64,000 nucleotides of DNA from Jiella mangrovi. GTDB taxonomy: Bacteria; Pseudomonadota; Alphaproteobacteria; Rhizobiales; Rhizobiaceae. A program made the position numbers and the translations under genes. The stretch covers positions 248,001-312,000 of the forward strand of contig NZ_JAGJCF010000005.1 in the NCBI RefSeq assembly GCF_017815135.1. The letters run 5' to 3'. A model generated the notes under the pieces. That model worked only from the letters and a program-made list of their open reading frames with translations, did no database searches and was not told the DNA's origin. Below, piece after piece: positions 18,002 to 28,246 of the stretch; within the stretch, counting starts at the first letter, position 1; every line of letters begins with the position of its first letter.

Positions 18002-18180
18002 GGCACCCCCCTCTGTCCTGCCGGACATCTCCCCCACAAGGGGGAGATCGGTGGTGTTGGGGTTCGGCGCCTTTCCGTCAACGTTTCAGCTGCTCAACGG
18101 TATTGAAGAATGGCGCGGTGCGGGTGACGGTTAGATCTCCCCCCGTGTGGGGGAGATGCCGGCAGGCAGAGGGGGGTGCC
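18002..18180. repeat. Inverted pair of CCCCC-hairpin palindromic repeats
   Basis: The left copy (18002-18049) and right copy (18133-18180) are near-perfect inverted copies of one about 48-bp element beginning GGCACCCCCC. Each contains its own hairpin: ATCTCCCCC/GGGGGAGAT at 18027-18048 and again at 18135-18157. Elements of this form are frequent in Hyphomicrobiales intergenic DNA. Confidence 0.8.
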
Positions 18181-18235
18181 GACGCAACGAAGGCCGACGC
18201 AAGCGCGGACCCCCATGCCGAGCGTCTGGGGTTGC

Positions 18236-18300
18236 GCCATGCCCTCGCCCTTCGAGGCTCGACCGGCCTTTGGCCGGCCGAGCACCTCAGGATGAGGGCA
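18236..18300. repeat. CTTCGAGG...CCTCAGGATGAGG palindromic repeat, copy A
   Basis: CGCCCTTCGAGGCTCG, a GGCC-rich central hairpin (ACCGGCC TTT GGCCGGC), then GAGCACCTCAGGATGAGGG. Related copies are at 18431-18480 (inverted), 18520-18577 (diverged) and 42839-42880. Confidence 0.75.
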
Positions 18301-18437
18301 CTCGGGCGTTGCGCCCGAATTGAGCGATAAGCCTATGCGATAGTGGCCGAGCAGAAACACCTCAGGATGAGGGCACGCAGGCGTTGCGCCCGCATAAGCG
18401 ATGAGCCGATGCAATGGTGGCGAAGCAGAAGCCCCTC
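18289..18437. repeat. 75-bp imperfect tandem repeat, two units
   Basis: Units at 18289-18363 and 18364-18437 both start AGGATGAGGGCAC, contain a GGCGTTGCGCC hairpin, then GAGC(G/C)ATA-like and ATGCGATAGTGGC / ATGCAATGGTGGC stretches, and end in AGCAGAA..CCTC. The period is 75 bp. The second unit runs directly into an inverted copy of the CCTCAGGATGAGG element. Confidence 0.7.
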
Positions 18438-18480
18438 ATCCTGAGGTGCTCGCGGAGCGAGCCTCGAAGGGCGAGGGGGT
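18431..18480. repeat. CCTCAGGATGAGG palindromic repeat, inverted copy
   Basis: CCCCTCATCCTGAGGTGCTCG, CGGAGCGAG, then CCTCGAAGGGCGAGG. It is the reverse complement of the element at 18236-18300 with a shorter central hairpin (GCTCGCGGAGCGAGC). Confidence 0.75.
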
Positions 18481-18618
18481 TCTGCGGACGGGCGCGGCCG
18501 CATTGTCTTGCGCCATACCCCCGCCCTTCGACGCTCAACCAGATTCCGGCCGGTTGAGCAGCTCAAAGTGAGGGCGTGGAGCCGCCGCGCGCTTTCTCGT
18601 AGAACGCTTGGCGCCAGC

Positions 18619-19272
18619 TCAGGCGATCGTCTGGCCGGTCGCCTTCCAGTCGGCAAGGAACTGCTCGAGGCCCTTGTCGGTCAGCGGATGCTTGACGAGG
18701 CCCTTCAGGGTCGCGGGCGGCACGGTGGCGACGTCGGCGCCGATGAGGGCGGCTTCACGGACGTGGTTCATCGTGCGGATCGAGGCGGCGAGGATCTCGG
18801 TGTCGAAGCCGTAATTGTCGTAGATCCGCCGGATGTCGGCGATCAGCTCCATGCCGTCGATATTGATGTCATCGAGGCGGCCGATGAAGGGCGAGATGAA
18901 GGTCGCGCCGGCTTTCGCCGCGAGCAGCGCCTGGACCGCCGAGAAGCAGAGCGTGACGTTGACGAGGAAGCCTTCGCCGGTCAGCTCGTTGCAGGCCTTG
19001 AGGCCGTCCATCGTCAGGGGCAGCTTGATGCAGACATTGTCGGCGATGTCGGCGAGGATCTTGCCCTCGCGGATCATCTCGCTCGCCTCGGTGGCCGTCA
19101 CCTCGGCCGAAACCGGTCCGTCGACGATGTCGCAGATCTCGGCGATGATGTCCTTCATCGGCCGATCGGCCTTCTTGATCAGCGATGGGTTGGTGGTGAC
19201 GCCGTCGAGGAGGCCGGCATTCGCCAACTCGCGGATTTCGGAAACGTCGGCGGTGTCGACGAAGAATTTCAT
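18619..19272 (-). CDS. tal: Transaldolase (small TalC-type)
   Basis: 217-aa member of the fructose-6-phosphate aldolase/transaldolase family, the short decameric form. The Schiff-base lysine is K83 in [10 protein letters not shown]. Two residues that separate the activities favour transaldolase: E57 (SAEVTAT) where F6P aldolase has Gln, and F129 (ISPFIGR) where it has Tyr. It would move dihydroxyacetone units in the non-oxidative pentose phosphate pathway. Monocistronic, flanked by a repeat-rich spacer downstream. Its start lies 297 bp from the divergent DUF2218 gene. Confidence 0.92.
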   Translation of the reverse strand: MKFFVDTADVSEIRELANAGLLDGVTTNPSLIKKADRPMKDIIAEICDIVDGPVSAEVTATEASEMIREGKILADIADNVCIKLPLTMDGLKACNELTGEGFLVNVTLCFSAVQALLAAKAGATFISPFIGRLDDINIDGMELIADIRRIYDNYGFDTEILAASIRTMNHVREAALIGADVATVPPATLKGLVKHPLTDKGLEQFLADWKATGQTIA

Positions 19273-19569
19273 GGGAGTTTCCCTTCGCGCTCTTCAAGTT
19301 TGCGTTCGCCGCGTCCTTAGCAGGAACGCGGCGGCCGGCGCCACAGGCATCGCGGGGATCGAGTCGCCGGCATGGTCGTTCTGACATACATATAGGACAT
19401 TGCGCCGCGTTCGGCAGGCGGACACGCCGATCCGGTGACGCATGGCCGGCTCTGGCGCCCTCGCGGTGGTTGGCACGACGGCACCATCTGCTTATCTACG
19501 CCCCCTATGAAGTCGTTACGGCTGGCCCTGTGTCTTTCAGCGGGTGCCCGGCAAGGCAGTGTTTTCGCC

Positions 19570-19902
19570 ATGACCTTTCGAACCATCGCGACCGTTCCGA
19601 CCGAAAACGGAAGTCGCTATCTCCAGCAGCTCTGCAAGCACTGGAGCCACAATCTTTTCGTCGAATTCTCGCCCGAAAAGGGGACCGTGACCTTCCCGCG
19701 CGACGCCAGAGGCGCTGACTGGCCGGCCGACGGGCATCTTTTTCTGACGGCCCATGCCGATCATCTGGATTGCACCATTACGGCCGGCGCCGAGCAGCAG
19801 CTCGAGCAGTTGAAGGGCGTCGTTTCGCGCCATCTCGATCGCTTCGCCTTCAGGGAGGCGCCGCTCGCCTTCGACTGGCAGGAAGCGGCCGAAGAGAGCT
19901 GA
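19570..19902 (+). CDS. DUF2218 family protein
   Basis: 110-aa cytoplasmic protein of unknown function. The family core SRYLQQLCKHWSHNLFVEFSP is clear, followed by a strand-rich half (HLFLTAHADHLDCTITA) and an LKGVVSRHLDRFAFRE helix. The ATG at 19570 fits the family start; an ATG at 19507 would add 21 residues resembling a short hydrophobic leader. Divergent from the transaldolase gene and 76 bp before priA. Confidence 0.78.
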   Translation: MTFRTIATVPTENGSRYLQQLCKHWSHNLFVEFSPEKGTVTFPRDARGADWPADGHLFLTAHADHLDCTITAGAEQQLEQLKGVVSRHLDRFAFREAPLAFDWQEAAEES

Positions 19903-19978
19903 CGAAGGCGCCCGACCGCTCGCAGGCTGTTAGGCTGAGGCAAGATGGGCTGGCGATTCGCGTCGCCGGCAGACGAAA

Positions 19979-22189
19979 ATGGCTTTCGCCGGAGTTCCGT
20001 TGAACCTCACCGACCAGCTCTTTCCCGAGACCGTCGTGCCGGTGCTCGTGCCGCTGCCGAGCGACAGGCCGTACTCATATACGGTGCCGGACGGCATGGC
20101 CGTGCGGCCGGGGGCGATCGTCCAGGTGCCGCTCGGGCCGCGTCAGGTCGCGGGCGTCGTGTGGGACGGGCCGACGGACCTCGTCGACGCGAAGAAGCTG
20201 CGGCCGATCACCCACGTCTTCGACTGCCCGCCGCTGGACGAGACGATGCGGCGTTTCATCGACTGGGTGGCGGACTATACGCTGTCGCCGCCGGGGCTCG
20301 TGGTGCGCATGGCGCTGCGCGCGCCGGCCGCCTTCGATCCGCAAGCCTGGATCGAGGGCATCGAGGCGACGGGGGAGGAGCCGGACCGCGTCACCTCGGC
20401 GAGGGCACGGGTGATCGCCACCGCTGAGGACGCGCCGGCCTGGTCGAAGAGCGGTCTTGCCCACGCGGCTGGTGTCAGCACCTCGGTGGTCGATGGGCTG
20501 TTGAAGCAGGGCGTGTTTCGCACCGTGCGCTTTCCGCCGCCGCCGGCTGTCGCGGAGCCCGATACGAGCTATGGCCGGGCGACACTCAGCGAGGATCAGG
20601 CCCGAGCGGCGGGCGATCTCGTCGCCGCCGTCGGGAAGGGGGGCTTCCAGCCGCTGCTCCTCGAAGGGGCGACCGGCTCCGGCAAGACGGAGGTTTATTT
20701 CGAGGCGGTCGCGGCAGCGCTCGACGCCGGCAAGCAGGTGCTCATCCTGCTTCCCGAAATCGCGCTCACCCAGAGCTTCCTCGACCGGTTTCACGCCCGC
20801 TTCGGCGCGCCGCCGGCCGAGTGGCATTCGGATGTCCCACCAAAGAAGCGCGAGGCGATCTGGCGTCAGGTGGCCGAGGGAAGGGTGCGGATCGTCGCCG
20901 GCGCGCGTTCCTCGCTGTTCCTGCCCTTCAAGGAGCTCGGCCTCGTCATCGTCGACGAAGAGCACGACCCGGCCTACAAGCAGGAGGATCGCACCTTCTA
21001 CCATGCCCGCGACATGGCGGTGGTCCGGGCGTCGCTCGGCGGCTTTCCGGTCATCCTCGCCTCGGCGACGCCCTCGATCGAAAGCCGCGTCAACGCCGTC
21101 ACCGGTCGCTACAGCCATGTCCGGCTGAAGGCGCGGCACGGCGATGCGGCGCTGCCCGAACTCTCGCTCGTCGACATGCGCCGGCATCCGCCGCAACGCG
21201 GCCGCTTCGTCTCACCGGTGCTTCAGACCGAGATCAAAAAGACGCTGGCAAAGGGCGAACAGGCGCTGCTCTTCCTCAACCGACGGGGCTACGCGCCGCT
21301 GACGCTCTGCCGGGTCTGCGGCCACCGGTTCCAGTGCCACAACTGCTCGACCTGGCTGGTGGATCACCGGCTGCGCGGCATCCTCCAGTGTCACCATTGT
21401 GGCTTCTCGACGCCGCGCCCGGAAGCCTGTCCGGAATGCGGAACGCTCGATCATCTCGTCGCCTGCGGGCCCGGGGTGGAACGGATCGCCGAGGAGATCG
21501 TCGAGGATTTTCCTGAGGCGCGCACCATTGTCCTCTCCTCCGACATTGCCGGCGGGCCGCGAAGACTGCGGCGGGAACTCGAAGCCGTCGCTGACGGCGA
21601 GGCCGACATCGTCATCGGCACGCAGCTGGTGGCCAAGGGCCATCACTTTCCCAAGATGACGCTGGTGGGGGCAATCGACGCCGATCTCGGCCTTGCCAAT
21701 GGCGACCCGCGCGCCGCCGAGCGAACGTTCCAGCTGCTGCATCAGGTGACGGGCCGCGCCGGCCGGACGGGGCTTGCCAGCCGCGGGCTGATCCAGACCT
21801 TCCAGCCGCAGCATCCCGTGATGCAGGCGCTGGTGGCGAGTGACCCGGAGAGCTTCTACGACAGCGAGATCGACGAGCGGAGACGCAGCGCCCTGCCGCC
21901 CTTCGGCCGGCTTGCCGCGATCATCGTCTCGGCGGATACGCGCAAGGATGCCGAAAGCCACGCCCGCGAGATCCGCAACGCGGCGCCCGAGACGCCGGAG
22001 ATCGAAATGCTCGGCCCGGCGGAAGCGCCGCTCGCCGTCGTCAGGGGGCGACACCGGTTCCGGCTGCTCGTCGAGGCGAGCCGGCGCGCGCCCATCCAGG
22101 CCTATCTGCGCGAGACGCTGGCGAAGGCTCCTCGCCCCCGCGGCTCCGTCCAGTTACAAATCGACATGGACCCACAGAGCTTTCTGTGA
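19979..22189 (+). CDS. priA: Primosomal replication-restart helicase PriA
   Basis: 736-aa 3'-to-5' helicase that reloads the replisome at stalled forks. The N-terminal 3' DNA-binding domain is followed by Walker A (EGATGSGKTEVYF, about residue 230) and the DEAH-like DEEHD (about 327). Zinc-binding cysteine pairs interrupt the helicase core (CRVCG, CHNC, CHHCG, CPECG). Helicase motif VI is in HQVTGRAGRTG. Its TGA is shared with a GTG of the next reading frame. No partner primosome genes are adjacent. Confidence 0.96.
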   Translation: MAFAGVPLNLTDQLFPETVVPVLVPLPSDRPYSYTVPDGMAVRPGAIVQVPLGPRQVAGVVWDGPTDLVDAKKLRPITHVFDCPPLDETMRRFIDWVADYTLSPPGLVVRMALRAPAAFDPQAWIEGIEATGEEPDRVTSARARVIATAEDAPAWSKSGLAHAAGVSTSVVDGLLKQGVFRTVRFPPPPAVAEPDTSYGRATLSEDQARAAGDLVAAVGKGGFQPLLLEGATGSGKTEVYFEAVAAALDAGKQVLILLPEIALTQSFLDRFHARFGAPPAEWHSDVPPKKREAIWRQVAEGRVRIVAGARSSLFLPFKELGLVIVDEEHDPAYKQEDRTFYHARDMAVVRASLGGFPVILASATPSIESRVNAVTGRYSHVRLKARHGDAALPELSLVDMRRHPPQRGRFVSPVLQTEIKKTLAKGEQALLFLNRRGYAPLTLCRVCGHRFQCHNCSTWLVDHRLRGILQCHHCGFSTPRPEACPECGTLDHLVACGPGVERIAEEIVEDFPEARTIVLSSDIAGGPRRLRRELEAVADGEADIVIGTQLVAKGHHFPKMTLVGAIDADLGLANGDPRAAERTFQLLHQVTGRAGRTGLASRGLIQTFQPQHPVMQALVASDPESFYDSEIDERRRSALPPFGRLAAIIVSADTRKDAESHAREIRNAAPETPEIEMLGPAEAPLAVVRGRHRFRLLVEASRRAPIQAYLRETLAKAPRPRGSVQLQIDMDPQSFL

Positions 22190-22233
22190 GACATGCAAAG
22201 GCGTTGGGGCGATGTTTTCGAGGGACATCGAGG

Positions 22234-22842
22234 ATGGTGAGAACAACAGAATTTCGTTGGGCGCCGATCGTGGCCGCAGCCGCGCTGCTCGCCGCGGGGC
22301 ATTCCGGCGCGCAGGAGGCGAGTACGGGCGGCATCAATCTCGATTCGTCGCCCTTTGCTGCCGCCAAGCCGGGCCAGAGCCAGGATTCGCCCTCCGGCCT
22401 CACCCCCCGCGGCCTGACGCTCGGCGAGCTCGACTGGGCTCCGATCGCCAGCCGCTGTACCTTCGTTAGATCCGATGCGGCCGGTGGTGAAAAGGCCGAA
22501 GTTCTGCCGGCTCCCGGCCAGCCGGACGCAGCCAGAGAGGGTTATGGCAGGTTCGTCTTCGTGACCATGGTGGCTGACGATTCAAGCGGCGGTCAGCCGC
22601 TGGAGCGCGGCTATGTCATGGCCAACGGGCTCGTGCGTGAGCTGGAAAAAGGCAAGACCTCGGCTGGCAAGCAAGGCACGGTGGTCACCAACTGGCGGGC
22701 GGCTGGCGAGCCGCGGATCAGCGTCGGTCTGATCCTTTCCGGCAAGCATCAGCTCGACGATCACACCGAATATTCCGGCAAGATGACCATTTTCTGGGGC
22801 GACAAGAAAGAGGAAGTGCCGGTTCGCGGCCGCTGCCAGTGA
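22234..22842 (+). CDS. Secreted protein of unknown function
   Basis: 202 aa. A signal peptide (MVRTTEFRWAPIVAAAALLA, cleavage near GAQE) predicts export to the periplasm. The mature part is polar, with SRCTFVR and a C-terminal VPVRGRCQ providing two cysteines that could form a disulfide. I recognise no family. The ATG at 22234 follows a GAGGGA stretch. A GTG at 22186 overlapping the priA stop is an alternative that would add a basic N-terminus. It probably lies in the priA transcript. Confidence 0.65.
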   Translation: MVRTTEFRWAPIVAAAALLAAGHSGAQEASTGGINLDSSPFAAAKPGQSQDSPSGLTPRGLTLGELDWAPIASRCTFVRSDAAGGEKAEVLPAPGQPDAAREGYGRFVFVTMVADDSSGGQPLERGYVMANGLVRELEKGKTSAGKQGTVVTNWRAAGEPRISVGLILSGKHQLDDHTEYSGKMTIFWGDKKEEVPVRGRCQ

Positions 22843-23209
22843 GGCGACAGCGCTGACCCGCTGCCTTCCCTTGCTGCATCGGCCTCGGAAGCACCAGCAG
22901 ATCCGGCGAACATGAAGCCGGGAGGCCGATCGCGCGACGCACAGCTTTCCGCAGCCTCAGAGAATGTCGCGCAGGAGCTTGGAAGGCGTCCGCTGCAAGG
23001 GCGCTGAAAACCGCGCAGATTGTGTGGAAAGCTGCACGCCCGCCAAGAGCGGTGCGGCGACCGGCTGCTAAGGGCGTTCCCGGAAGCCGCATTTCCGCTT
23101 GGATCGCAGGCCTGTGCGCCGTCTTGAAAGTTTCACTCGGCGGAAAACAGACTGACACCGAACCTTACGAATGTGCGCCCGGTCCATACCGGATTCGAAA
23201 GGTTCAAAA
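22843..23209. other. 367-bp intergenic region before phoD
   Basis: No gene is convincing here. One perfect 9-bp inverted repeat, ATCGGCCTC (22878-22886) and GAGGCCGAT (22922-22930), may end the upstream transcript. The right half should hold the phoD promoter. I could not find a PHO box (two CTGTCAT-like half-sites), so phosphate control is not supported by sight. Confidence 0.5.
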
Positions 23210-24769
23210 ATGCTACTCTCCCTCACCCGCCGCCGCTTCCTGGCGCAGAGCGGCGTGGCCGCCCTGGCCGCCGGCTCGTCCCTCGGCATGCCGCATATCA
23301 GCCGTGCCGCGACACGTCCCGAATTCACCCATGGCGTCCAGACCGGCGACGTCGATGCATCCTCTGGTATGGTCTGGACCCGGGTCGATCGCCCGGCCCG
23401 CATCGACTTCGAGTGGGCGACGACCGACAGCTTCAAGAACGCTCGCAAACTGCACGCATTGACGACGTCACCCGCCTCGGACTTCACCGTCAAGCGCCTG
23501 ATCGACGGTCTGCCGTCCGATCAGGAAATCTTCTGGCGCGCCACGGCGACCGACCTTGCCGACGTCAACGGCGTGTCCGATCCGATCGTCGGCCATTTCC
23601 GCACGGCTCCCGGCTCGCGCCGTTCGGTCAAGTTCGCCTGGTCGGGCGACACCGTCGGCCAGGGGTGGGGCATCGACGAGGACCGCGGCGGCATGAAGGC
23701 CTATGGCACCATGGCGAAGCATCAGCCGGACTTCTTCCTGCATTCGGGCGACACCATCTACGCCGACGGACCGCTGAAGGAGACCGTCGATCTGCCCGAC
23801 GGCACCGTCTGGAAGAACCTCGTCATTCCCGAAAAGACCAAGGTCGCCGAGACGCTGGACGAATATCGCGGTCAGTGGAAATACAACATGCTCGACAGGA
23901 ATGTGCGCGAGCTCTACGCCAATGTGCCGACCTTCTATCAGTGGGACGACCACGAGGTCGTCAACAACTGGTCGGCTTCGAAGGATCTTTCGGCCGACGA
24001 TCGCTACAGCGAGAAGAACATCCACATTCTGGCCGCCCGGGCCGCCCGCGCATTCCACGAGATGACGCCGATCCGCTACGTGCCGGAAGAGCCGGGCCGG
24101 ATCTATCGGAAGATCTCTTACGGGCCGATGCTCGATATCTTCTTCCTCGATCTCAGAAGCTACCGCGGCCCGAACGGCGACAACCTCCAGACGGAAATGT
24201 CCGAGGGCGCGCAGATGATGGGCTCCGCGCAGATCGCCTGGCTTAAGCGGGCCTTGGCCGATTCCGATGCGACTTGGAAGGTGATTGCCTCCGACATGCC
24301 GATCGGCCTCCTCGTGCCGGATGGCGATAAGTGGGAAGCGGTCGCCAACGGTGACAACGGCGTGCCGAAGGGTCGCGAGATCGAATTCGCCGAGGTCTTG
24401 CGTTTCATCAAATCGGCCAAGATCACCAACACGGTCTGGCTGACGGCCGACGTTCATTACACCGCGGCTCACCACTACTCGCCCGACCGGGCCGCTTTCC
24501 AGGATTTCGAGCCGTTCTGGGAGTTCGTTTCCGGCCCGATCCATGCTGGAACCTTCGGGCCCAACGATCTCGATATGACCTTCGGTCCGGAAGTCCGCTT
24601 CATGAAGGCTCCGGAAAACGGAGAGTCGAATCTGGCGCCGTCGGCAGGGCTGCAGTTCTTCGGCCTCGTCGACATCGATGGGGACACCGAACAGCTGACG
24701 GTCCGGCTGATGGATACCGACGACCGGGAGCTCTGGAAAACGACTCTCGACCCGGTTCGCAACGGCTGA
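23210..24769 (+). CDS. phoD: PhoD-family alkaline phosphatase, Tat-exported
   Basis: 519-aa phosphatase/phosphodiesterase of the PhoD family, Ca2+/Fe3+ dependent, for phosphate scavenging outside the cytoplasm. The Tat signal TRRRFLAQSGVAALAAGS starts near residue 6. The N-terminal Fn3-like domain with FTHGVQTGDVDASSGMVW is followed by metal-site motifs SGDT, HSGDTIYADG, YQWDDHEVVNNW and LTADVHYTAAHHY. The ATG at 23210 has GAAAGG 8 nt upstream. Single gene, with a strong hairpin downstream. Confidence 0.93.
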   Translation: MLLSLTRRRFLAQSGVAALAAGSSLGMPHISRAATRPEFTHGVQTGDVDASSGMVWTRVDRPARIDFEWATTDSFKNARKLHALTTSPASDFTVKRLIDGLPSDQEIFWRATATDLADVNGVSDPIVGHFRTAPGSRRSVKFAWSGDTVGQGWGIDEDRGGMKAYGTMAKHQPDFFLHSGDTIYADGPLKETVDLPDGTVWKNLVIPEKTKVAETLDEYRGQWKYNMLDRNVRELYANVPTFYQWDDHEVVNNWSASKDLSADDRYSEKNIHILAARAARAFHEMTPIRYVPEEPGRIYRKISYGPMLDIFFLDLRSYRGPNGDNLQTEMSEGAQMMGSAQIAWLKRALADSDATWKVIASDMPIGLLVPDGDKWEAVANGDNGVPKGREIEFAEVLRFIKSAKITNTVWLTADVHYTAAHHYSPDRAAFQDFEPFWEFVSGPIHAGTFGPNDLDMTFGPEVRFMKAPENGESNLAPSAGLQFFGLVDIDGDTEQLTVRLMDTDDRELWKTTLDPVRNG

Positions 24770-24800
24770 GGACGGGGAGACGATAGAAGACGATAGAAAC

Positions 24801-24825
24801 GGACCGGAGCTGGATGCTCCGGTCC
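24801..24825. terminator. Hairpin between convergent phoD and the DUF1344 gene
   Basis: A perfect 10-bp stem GGACCGGAGC/GCTCCGGTCC with a TGGAT loop, 31 bp after the phoD stop. There is no long U-tract on either strand, so it may be a weak or Rho-assisted bidirectional terminator. Confidence 0.55.
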
Positions 24826-24951
24826 GGTGTGCCACTGCAGGAGCGAGGGGAGATCCTTGCGCGGCGGGGCGAAAAGACGGCAAGCAGGAGAGACTTGCCG
24901 CTTCGCGTTTCCTGTCCGCTGCCCTCACGAGCCGCCGCGGACAGAAGGGTT

Positions 24952-25308
24952 TCAGTCGACGGCTTTGACGGCCGTCGCCGACATGTGCTTGCCGGCCATC
25001 ATATAGCTGATGCGCACATGCTCGCCCGTCTTGACCGAAGACTTCGTGAAGTCGGCGGGAAGCAGAAACTTCTTGCCGTTTGTCAGCGTCAGCGTGTTGG
25101 CCTTCGCATCGATCGACCGGATCTTGCCCGACGCCACATGGGTCTTGGCGACCGTGGCGTGTTTCGTCGCCATTTTATGAGACGTTGCGCTCGTCGACAT
25201 CGCGTCGTTCGCCGTGGAGCTGCCCGACATGGTCGGCGACGCGGCGAAAGCCGATGTGCCGATCAGCAGGCTGGTGGCGAGGGTGAGGGGAAGGGTGAGA
25301 CTACGCAT
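24952..25308 (-). CDS. DUF1344-like small exported protein
   Basis: 118 aa with a signal peptide (MRSLTLPLTLATSLLIGTSA, cleavage near AFA-ASP). A Ser/Thr/Met/His-rich stretch follows (residues 25-55), then a compact beta domain SGKIRSIDAKANTLTLTNGK with LPADFTKSSVKTGEHVRISY. The beta part resembles DUF1344, a short periplasmic domain common in rhizobia and of unknown role. The His/Met-rich linker could bind metal, which is an inference only. Convergent with phoD and divergent from typA. Confidence 0.72.
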   Translation of the reverse strand: MRSLTLPLTLATSLLIGTSAFAASPTMSGSSTANDAMSTSATSHKMATKHATVAKTHVASGKIRSIDAKANTLTLTNGKKFLLPADFTKSSVKTGEHVRISYMMAGKHMSATAVKAVD

Positions 25309-25691
25309 CTGCGCATCCTCGTCATGGCGGACGCGCGGAGAGTAAACCGCGCCGTTCCGGCGGATAGAAGCCGTCAGGTCACGTCGTGTCGCAGCCCCGT
25401 CTGGCGGGTGCTGCCGGCGTTTCCCGGCTTCGAGGTGGAAGCTATGCCGCTGCTGAAACTCGCGCAAATGAACAAGAAATAATCTTTGCGGGCCGCAAAA
25501 CCTCCGCAATTGATTGAATTGCGCGCATGCGTAAGCGCGTCGCGCCCTGTCATTGCGGGTGACCTTTCGCAGATGCGAAAAATCGTGTAATGACTGGCGC
25601 GAGCCCCGATCGCTACAACCTCGATCGCTACGAATTGCGCGCCCCCTCCCGTCCGGTGGGGGCTTTTGGCGCGCCTGAACCGGATAGACCC
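25309..25691 (+). promoter_or_regulatory. typA upstream region with terminator-like leader hairpin
   Basis: A 383-bp divergent promoter region. Near typA, the 10-mer CGATCGCTAC occurs twice (25607-25616 and 25622-25631, period 15). Then a perfect GCCCCC/GGGGGC hairpin (25641-25646 with 25658-25663) is followed by TTTT, nested within GCGCGCC/GGCGCGC (25637-25643 with 25668-25674). It ends 17 bp before the typA ATG. The form is that of an intrinsic terminator inside a leader, or a structure masking translation. Confidence 0.45.
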
Positions 25692-27518
<1,827 letters not shown>

Positions 27519-27595
27519 CCAGGCTGGTCGAGGTCGTCGAGATCTTTGACGGCGCGTGCGTCCATGACGACGTACGGCGCAATGTTTTTTTGAGT

Positions 27596-27629
27596 AACCC
27601 CCGGCTGGCTCGCAGGCCTGCCGGGGGTT
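27596..27629 (+). terminator. Intrinsic terminator after typA
   Basis: A perfect 10-bp stem AACCCCCGGC/GCCGGGGGTT with a 14-nt loop, flanked by TTTTTTT upstream (27584-27591) and a short T run downstream. It can work in either direction. Confidence 0.75.
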
Positions 27630-27672
27630 TGCCGTTTCCATGACTGTTGCTGTACGAATGATCGTGCCAGGG

Positions 27673-27718
27673 ACGTCATATGCGCTGTTTTGCCCGTTTG
27701 GCAGAAGCGCTATGACGT
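27673..27718. promoter_or_regulatory. Inverted repeat upstream of ohrR-like gene; possible operator
   Basis: ACGTCATA (27673-27680) pairs with TATGACGT (27711-27718). The inner GCGCT pairs with AGCGC. It lies 49 bp before the start of the MarR-type regulator, where autoregulation is usual, but the 30-bp spacing between the outer arms is wide for a single MarR dimer. Confidence 0.4.
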
Positions 27719-27766
27719 GATGATATCGCGGTTTGTAGATTGATCGCGCGTGAAGGGACGCACGAG

Positions 27767-28219
27767 ATGGCCTACGAGAAGACTCTGCGGCTCGATGAGC
27801 AAATCTGTTTTGCTCTTTATGCCGCTACCAACGCGGTGACGCGCGCATATCGGCCCTTGCTTGCCGAGATCCAACTCACCTATCCGCAATATCTCGTCAT
27901 GATGGTGCTGTGGCAGGACAGGCGGTCGACATCGCGCTCGATCGCAGAGCGGCTGCAGCTTTCGGCCAATGCCGTCAGCCCGCTGCTAGACCGCCTGGAA
28001 GACGCGGGTTTCATCAGGCGGCTCCGCGATCGCAGGGACCGCCGGGTCGTCCATATTGCCCTGACCGAGCAAGGCAGTGCGCTGGAAGCGGCGGCCAGCA
28101 AAGCGCAGCACGCCGTCCTCTGTCGAACGGGGCTCGATCCGGATGCGCATCACCGGTTGCGTGACGACCTCGCCGCTCTGGCGGTCCATATGACGGCAGA
28201 GCCGGAAGTGATCGATTGA
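27767..28219 (+). CDS. ohrR: MarR-family regulator, OhrR type
   Basis: 150-aa winged-helix repressor. The N-terminus LRLDEQICFALYAATNAVTRAYRPLL matches OhrR and contains the peroxide-sensing cysteine (C14). The DNA-binding core SIAERLQLSANAVSPLLDRLEDAGFIRR and the wing RDRRDRRVVHIALTEQG are clear. OhrR normally represses ohr, an organic hydroperoxide reductase. No ohr gene is adjacent, so the targets lie elsewhere. The ATG at 27767 has GAAGGGA upstream. Confidence 0.82.
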   Translation: MAYEKTLRLDEQICFALYAATNAVTRAYRPLLAEIQLTYPQYLVMMVLWQDRRSTSRSIAERLQLSANAVSPLLDRLEDAGFIRRLRDRRDRRVVHIALTEQGSALEAAASKAQHAVLCRTGLDPDAHHRLRDDLAALAVHMTAEPEVID

Positions 28220-28246
28220 ACGCGAGGCGCACCGGGCGTTGCGGCG

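Larger units (their letters stand above)
17957..18618. other. 662-bp repeat-filled spacer between antiporter and transaldolase
   Basis: No credible gene lies here. The stretch is made almost wholly of repeats, described separately: an inverted pair of ATCTCCCCC hairpin elements (18002-18180), several CCTCAGGATGAGG-type palindromes, and a 75-bp imperfect tandem duplication (18289-18437). It separates the rightward antiporter gene from the leftward transaldolase gene and probably serves as terminator for both. Confidence 0.75.

Noticed and set aside
18002-18577. CRISPR array in the repeat-rich spacer
   Set aside because: The repeats are palindromic and partly inverted, the tandem unit is 75 bp with only two copies, there are no regular spacers and no cas genes.
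18619-19272. Fructose-6-phosphate aldolase instead of transaldolase
   Set aside because: The residues that distinguish the two (Glu57 and Phe129 here) follow the transaldolase pattern.
23041-23209. PHO box upstream of phoD
   Set aside because: No pair of CTGTCAT-like half-sites with 4-bp spacing could be found.
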